A stretch of DNA of 64,000 nucleotides, from contig RWJK01001784.1 in assembly GCA_004335835.1 (NCBI GenBank), forward strand, positions 35,677 through 99,676, written 5' to 3'. This DNA is from Scenedesmus sp. ARA3. Its lineage: Eukaryota; Chlorophyta; Chlorophyceae; Sphaeropleales; Scenedesmaceae. A program made the position numbers and the translations under genes. The notes under the pieces are model-generated. The model was not told the DNA's origin. It was given only the letters and a program-made list of their open reading frames with translations, and did no database searches. Shown here piece after piece: positions 54,769 to 64,000 of the stretch (its first letter is position 1; every line of letters begins with the position of its first letter).

Positions 54769-57700
54769 CTTGTGCGGGGCATGGGAGGCACAGGTGCAAG
54801 GGCTGTTGTCAAGGCCGGGCTGGGAGATAGCTTGCGGGTGCTGCTGTCGGCATGCATCTTTGAGAGCAGCTGGGTGTACCTTGAAGCTGCCGATTGGAAC
54901 GAGTGTTGGAATGCTGTTGCTTTGCTTGGACAATGTGCATGCTTGCATGCGTCTGGGTGCTCGCGTGCTGCTCCTTTGCACGCGATAGCACATTTGTGAT
55001 AATCACACCACAGCTGCAGCAGCCGTTGCTGCTGGTTTCTTCCGTGGGCTTGCCAAGTGCATCTGCTTGCGTGAGCATGCGCAAACGCTTGGCAAGTGCT
55101 TTTGAGTGCAGTGGGGAAGCACTGTCCTGGCTGGAGTAGTTTCCCAGCATGTAGGTTAGCACCAGCTTTTCAGTGCAAGTAGAGTTTGCTTTATGCACCT
55201 TTGAGGCTGTCAGGCCAATGCAGGGTGCATCGACTGTACCAATATGACGGGGCAGGCAGCGCAACACATGGGCGGCGTGCTTATTCAGCACGGCTTATCT
55301 CCTGTTGCTACTTGTGGGATGACTGGTAATGCACGGCTTTGGATTGGATTGCAGCATATGCACGCACATATGCTGCAGTATGTACTACATATGGACTTTA
55401 CCATGCAGCGCTGTGCCGCCTTGTGTTGATCCGGTGTTTTAATCAGTGTGTTGTGCTGCTGTGGCGTGCTGCTGCATCACTGCGCCGCCTTTGTGTTGTT
55501 CGGGTGTTTTAATCAGTGTGTTTTGCTGCTGTGGCGTGCTGCTGCTAGTATGAAGAAGTGACAGAGCAGCTTTGAGTTGGGGTGGCCAGCTGCATAGCTG
55601 GCTTTGGCACGCTGCAGGGCAGGGACCACGCAGCTGCTGCTGCTGCAGCAGCTATTATATTGGAACCGCCTGTGTGCGAGAAGGGTTGCCAACAGTACAT
55701 CTACGGGTAATAGTAGTAGCTCCAGCAGCCAGATTAGGGGAGACATGCTGCTGGCATGTGGGGGTGGGGGGTGCATGCGATATGGCAGCACCTATTTGGA
55801 TTGTATTGTTGGTGTGCTTGCTTTCATATGTGTTGCTACTTATGCTGCTACTGCTTGCATGGCTTTAGGGCTAGCAGTGAGGCTGGTTGCTGCCACTTGT
55901 GTTGCTGTCAACATGTGGCCAGGGTGCAGCAGCAAGCTCCATGGTTGCAGCTTGCCCAATGGATTGGAGTGGTTTTGAAGCTCAGGCATGCGGCGTGACA
56001 TGGGTGTTTTCATGTGATGCTGGTAGCATGTGATTTGCACTGGCAGCTGTGGCTGCGTGTGCTTGTGCTTTCCACAGGCCCAGCAGCTGCTGCGCCGACT
56101 CATGCATAGAGTCTACTTCAAAAACGTGTGCGGCGAGTCAAAATGCGTTACATGGAATGACAGTTGTAGACTTGCTGCATGTGCACCTGCTTGTGCAACT
56201 TCGGGGCATCGCCTGTATTTTACAGCACTGATGGCAGCATGCAGGGATGGGACGCGCTAGCGGGTAATCAGCATGCGGTGTGGTGCATGCGTGCTAGCCC
56301 GCCAACGAGTGTGTGCTGCGGTGCGTTGCCCAGCAGTTTGTATCCTCCCTGCACTTGTACATACGCAGCAGGGGCGGCAGCAGCAGCATGCTGGCTGTAG
56401 CTGGCAGTTTTGATTGTGGACATCTGGGGTGTGAGAAGCAGCATTGCATTGGCAGCGTTGTCTCTTGTGTGCACATCACCAAAGACACTTGTTGTGACTA
56501 GGCGGGTGCGCAGCAGCATGCCCTGAAGCAACAGCGTTGTACACCAGTCCGTGTGTGGAACGAGCACATCATTGTGTTTTAACCCACGCCTGACTCACGC
56601 CTGGCAAAAGGAGACCAGCCAATGTGGTGTGCGGCATGAGCTGCGGTGTCATGCCCTGTACATGCAGACAGCATGGCTGCATGCACCATGCTGCAGGTGT
56701 GGCGCAGCCTTGCGGTTTGGCAGGGCTTTCTGTGGCATTTGTTAAGTCGGCAGCGTTGTGTATACAGACATGCCGGCAGCAGCACAGCAGTCTGTATGTG
56801 TGCCACAACAACATGCAGGTGTGTGCGGCAGGCCGCGGGTGGATGTCGGCACATCTGCTGCTGGCAGCGGATGCTACATATAGCTTCGTTACAAGCGTGT
56901 CAGGGCGGTGGCTAGCGTGCTGCGGCAGCCAGCAGGGGTTTGGCAGCTTGCAGGACAGCGGCGGCTGAGTTGCATAGCACCCGCGTTCATCCTCAGCTGC
57001 ATTCCCAGCTTCCATCCGGCCAAACATTGCTACTTTTGTGCGGTAGCGGTTGTGCCGGTGAATTTGTTGCATCTGTTTCATGTGGTTGTCCTGCAACGCT
57101 GGTCAGCTGGGCAACTGCTTGCACCATATGCATTGGCAGCATGCGATGCGCTTTGCACCTTTGGTGTGCTTCACACAGATGCAGCTGCTGCAGCCCCAGG
57201 GGGCAGAATATGCACCGGTTGGCAAGACACACGCTTCTTGCTCTGCACACATTAGCCTTGTGTCTGTTTGTGTTGCTGTGCCTGCGGCAGCACTACATGC
57301 TCCAGCTGCTAGCAGCAGCCTGCCAGCATGGCCGCTGCTTCAGTGCTCATGCTGCAGCAGCAGTGACTGCCGGAAGTAGCAGGGCTTCCCCTCCAAGCTG
57401 CTGCTGCCGGGCGGCAGGCTGGAAGAGCATGTCCGTTGCAGCCCAGTACATTGTACTTTCTACACTCTACCTTGGGTAGCCGCTCTCAATCCAGTTTCAT
57501 GGGCTGACATGGTTGTTGCAGCTGCAGCTGCAGCTGCTGCAGCTGCATGCCGGCTACAGCGGCTGCAAGCTTTGCTGCCTGTGGGTGCCCATCGTGTGTT
57601 GTTACTGTTGCTGTTAATAACAGCAACAGCAACGCATGTCAGAGTGTGACATACGGCTTGGGTCACTTCCCGTGGGCTACCTTCTTCAGCATCCACCCGC

Positions 57701-59100
57701 AGAGTTCCACGCTAAAGCGCACTGTCAAGCATTACTTGCTCAATGCGTGTGCATGCATGGTGCTTGTGTGAAATGCACAAAGTGGGCAGTTCCACGGCAG
57801 CTCAACAACTGTGCTGCGTGTCAGGCCTTGTTCCTCCCCACATACACAACCAAACTGTTTTTACTCACAGGTAGCCCCTTGGTGTCTTTGGTTTGGGTGT
57901 TTCTTGCCGAGCAGATGCCAGGGGATGCGTTGGCACAGCCTGTTCCTGTTGGCGGCTGCCGTCATGTCATGTCACACCTCCTGTCGTTTGGTCAGACAGC
58001 TGTCACTTGTGGTGGCTTGCGTGTTCTGCAATGCATGTGCTGCTGAAACGCGGCTTGTACAACCAATTAAACAAATGTTTAGTGCGGTGGTGGCTGGTAG
58101 CACCATCCTTGGAACTGTTGGGCTCCGTTTATGTTGAATGACAAAGGCAAACAAGTGTAGTGTTGGACGTTCAGGTGTTGCAGGCAGGTTGCTTTTGATT
58201 GATTTGTTGCAGGTGTTGTATAGCTTCTGCAGGGTGTATCTGCCGCTGCCAGAGTATTACAAGTGTAAGTTTGGTATAGGAAGATAGCCAGGTTGCAGGT
58301 GTTGCTTACGTGTGCATGTCATGCTGTAGCGTGCATATAGCATGCATGCTTGCAGGATGTTTGTGGTCAGCGTAGGATTTGGGCGCACTGCACAAAGCGG
58401 CACTGCTCTGGTTTTTTGAAGTCCCTGCCGCCAGGCATTCATACAGTTTCTACACGACGAATCTCTACACGGAGTGGAGCCGGGGTGCGTTGTCTTGCTG
58501 GGACTCTGCTCGACTTTGAATCGTTGTGTTTCAAAGTTGTTGGCGAGTTGCCTGTCATAATGCTCCAGAACGAGGGCAGAGCACTGCTCAAGCGTCACAT
58601 GAGAGGCTGGGGTTTAATGCTTTGCCGGGGTTTGCGGTCAATTGGTGTCTGCCTCGTGCAATCAGGGCTCCCGCCGTGATCGCCAATGCTGATAGCTTCA
58701 GCTGCCAGATGGGATGGGACGCTGGTTGGTAACAACGGGTTACTGCACGTCATTACACATGCTCCATTGATCACAGGATTCAGGAACTTGAATACACCGT
58801 CCATGGCAACAGATCTCGCGTGCCTGTGCTGCTTGCTGTGGTGCTGCTATCCAACGCCTCGCTCACTCTGAGCTGAGCGCTCAGCTGGCAGCTGCAGGCC
58901 CAGGCGGCGGGCTCTGAGTGCAGTGCGCCCTGGGCTGGGCCCCTGGGCTGGGCCGCCTGCTGCGCCTCGCCGGCCACACCCGCATAACCTTGAACTTGCC
59001 CAAGCTGCTGCAGTACTCACATCAACGCACTGCGCGGCAGCTCTGACACCTGCGTCAGTAGGCCACTGCGCCTGCCGGCGAGCAAGCAGCTGCCGCCAAC
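54769..59100 (+). other. Unassigned region with scattered exon-like blocks
   Basis: I cannot assemble a gene with closing phases. Blocks that read like protein on the plus strand include 56300-56440 (QFVSSLHLYIRSRGGSS), 56780-56965 (GRGWMSAHLLLAADATYSFV), 57640-57760 (GLGHFPWATFFSIHPQSS), 58212-58265 (VLYSFCRVYLPLPEYYK before a GTAAGT), 58375-58482 (WFFEVPAARHSYSFYTTN, then LYTEW before GTGCGT) and 58600-58730 (LPGFAVNWCLPRAIRAPAV). They could be parts of one decayed or unrecognised gene. A tandem duplication of about 70 bases (GTTTTAATCAGTGTGTT) is at 55409-55550. Confidence 0.3.
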
Positions 59101-59480
59101 CTCAGATCAGGCAGCAGGCCGTACCAGACACTGTGTCAAAGCATGCACGAAGCAACATCTGCGCTCTGCTGCAGCTCTGCCGCCAACTCGGCTTCGCGCC
59201 GCGCCCTGCGGATGTGGTCGAAGCAGCTGCCGCCGCCCTGGATTCAGCAGCAGGCCTTTATCAAGGAGCAGGCCGCACCAGGCACCAATATCAAAGCATG
59301 CCCGCAGCTGCATCTGCGCTCTGCTGCAGCTCCGTCGCCACATGGCCTCCCGTCGCGCCCTGCGGATAGGGTCCAGGCAGCTGCCGATTTTTTTCCAGAT
59401 AGCAGGGCGCAGCAGGCACCAAACAGCAAAGCATGCCCGCAGCTGCGTCTGCGCTCCGCTGCAACTCTGCCGCTAGCTTG
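59100..59480 (-). repeat. Three extra copies of the membrane-protein terminal coding end
   Basis: Repeats of SCFDP.RKA.REA...AAELQ..ADAAAGML (true copy at 59561-59660) at about 59424-59520, 59300-59400 and 59145-59235, spacing about 120-140 bases, all beyond the stop. Confidence 0.85.
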
Positions 59481-59560
59481 GCTTCCCGCTTTGCCTTCCG
59501 GGTGGGGTCGAAGCAGCTGCTTCCATCTTCATCAGGCAGCAGGCCTCATCAAACCTAGAG

Positions 59561-63922
<4,362 letters not shown>

Positions 63923-63924
63923 CT

Positions 63925-63935
63925 GCAGCAGCAGC

Positions 63936-64000
<65 letters not shown>
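63925..64000 (+). repeat. (CAG)n tract at the right edge
   Basis: CTG on the transcribed strand, abutting the acceptor of exon 63922-63757. It has one AG and one TAG interruption and continues past the window. Confidence 0.9.

Overview
This is nuclear DNA of a green alga. The evidence is spliced protein genes with many short GT-AG introns (donors mostly GTGAGT/GTGAGG/GTGCGC, acceptors CTGCAG or TTGCAG), TGTAA-type poly(A) signals, very heavy CAG/CTG triplet content (poly-Gln, poly-Ala and poly-Ser tracts), and algal or plant-like versions of housekeeping proteins. Overall base composition and style suggest a chlorophyte, most likely Sphaeropleales (Scenedesmus/Tetradesmus-like); this placement is inference. 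I rebuilt exon chains by hand, accepting one only when all intron phases closed and the protein read through.

Layout, left to right: (-) N-terminal part of the DEAD-box splicing helicase PRP5/DDX46 (runs off the left edge); (+) a fused nucleoside-monophosphate kinase / guanylate kinase / Dpy-30 protein; (-) an MTHFR-like TIM-barrel protein; (+) UTP6 of the small-subunit processome; (+) a SAP-domain plus RsfS/Iojap ribosomal silencing factor; (-) RNase H2 subunit C; (-) an MHS-family MFS transporter with one in-frame TAG; (-) bacterial-type ribosomal protein S21; (+) the TTC4/CNS1 Hsp90 co-chaperone; (+) a secreted expansin-like (double-psi beta-barrel) protein; (-) nuclear cap-binding subunit NCBP3; (+) the NatA catalytic subunit NAA10; (+) an F-box/LRR protein; (-) the C-terminal part of an unidentified multi-pass membrane protein that runs off the right edge. 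Roughly 37.9-42.0 kb and 54.6-59.1 kb hold no gene I can support. There are three runs of N (15530-15579, 32961-33010, 48610-48782), all inside repeats.

The genes are not an operon or pathway. They are mostly eukaryotic housekeeping functions (splicing, rRNA processing, cap binding, N-terminal acetylation, organelle translation, chaperoning).

The most striking property is structural. In at least nine of the fourteen genes, short segments spanning one exon boundary (end of exon plus start of intron, end of intron plus start of exon, or end of CDS plus 3' flank) are locally tandem-duplicated, from 2 up to 8 copies with unit lengths of about 50-140 bp. The copies keep recognisable splice sites but cannot be full exons. 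This appears to be how many introns and 3' flanks here have grown, and it is the main item I would follow up. A second recurring pattern is CTG triplet tracts abutting 3' splice sites.
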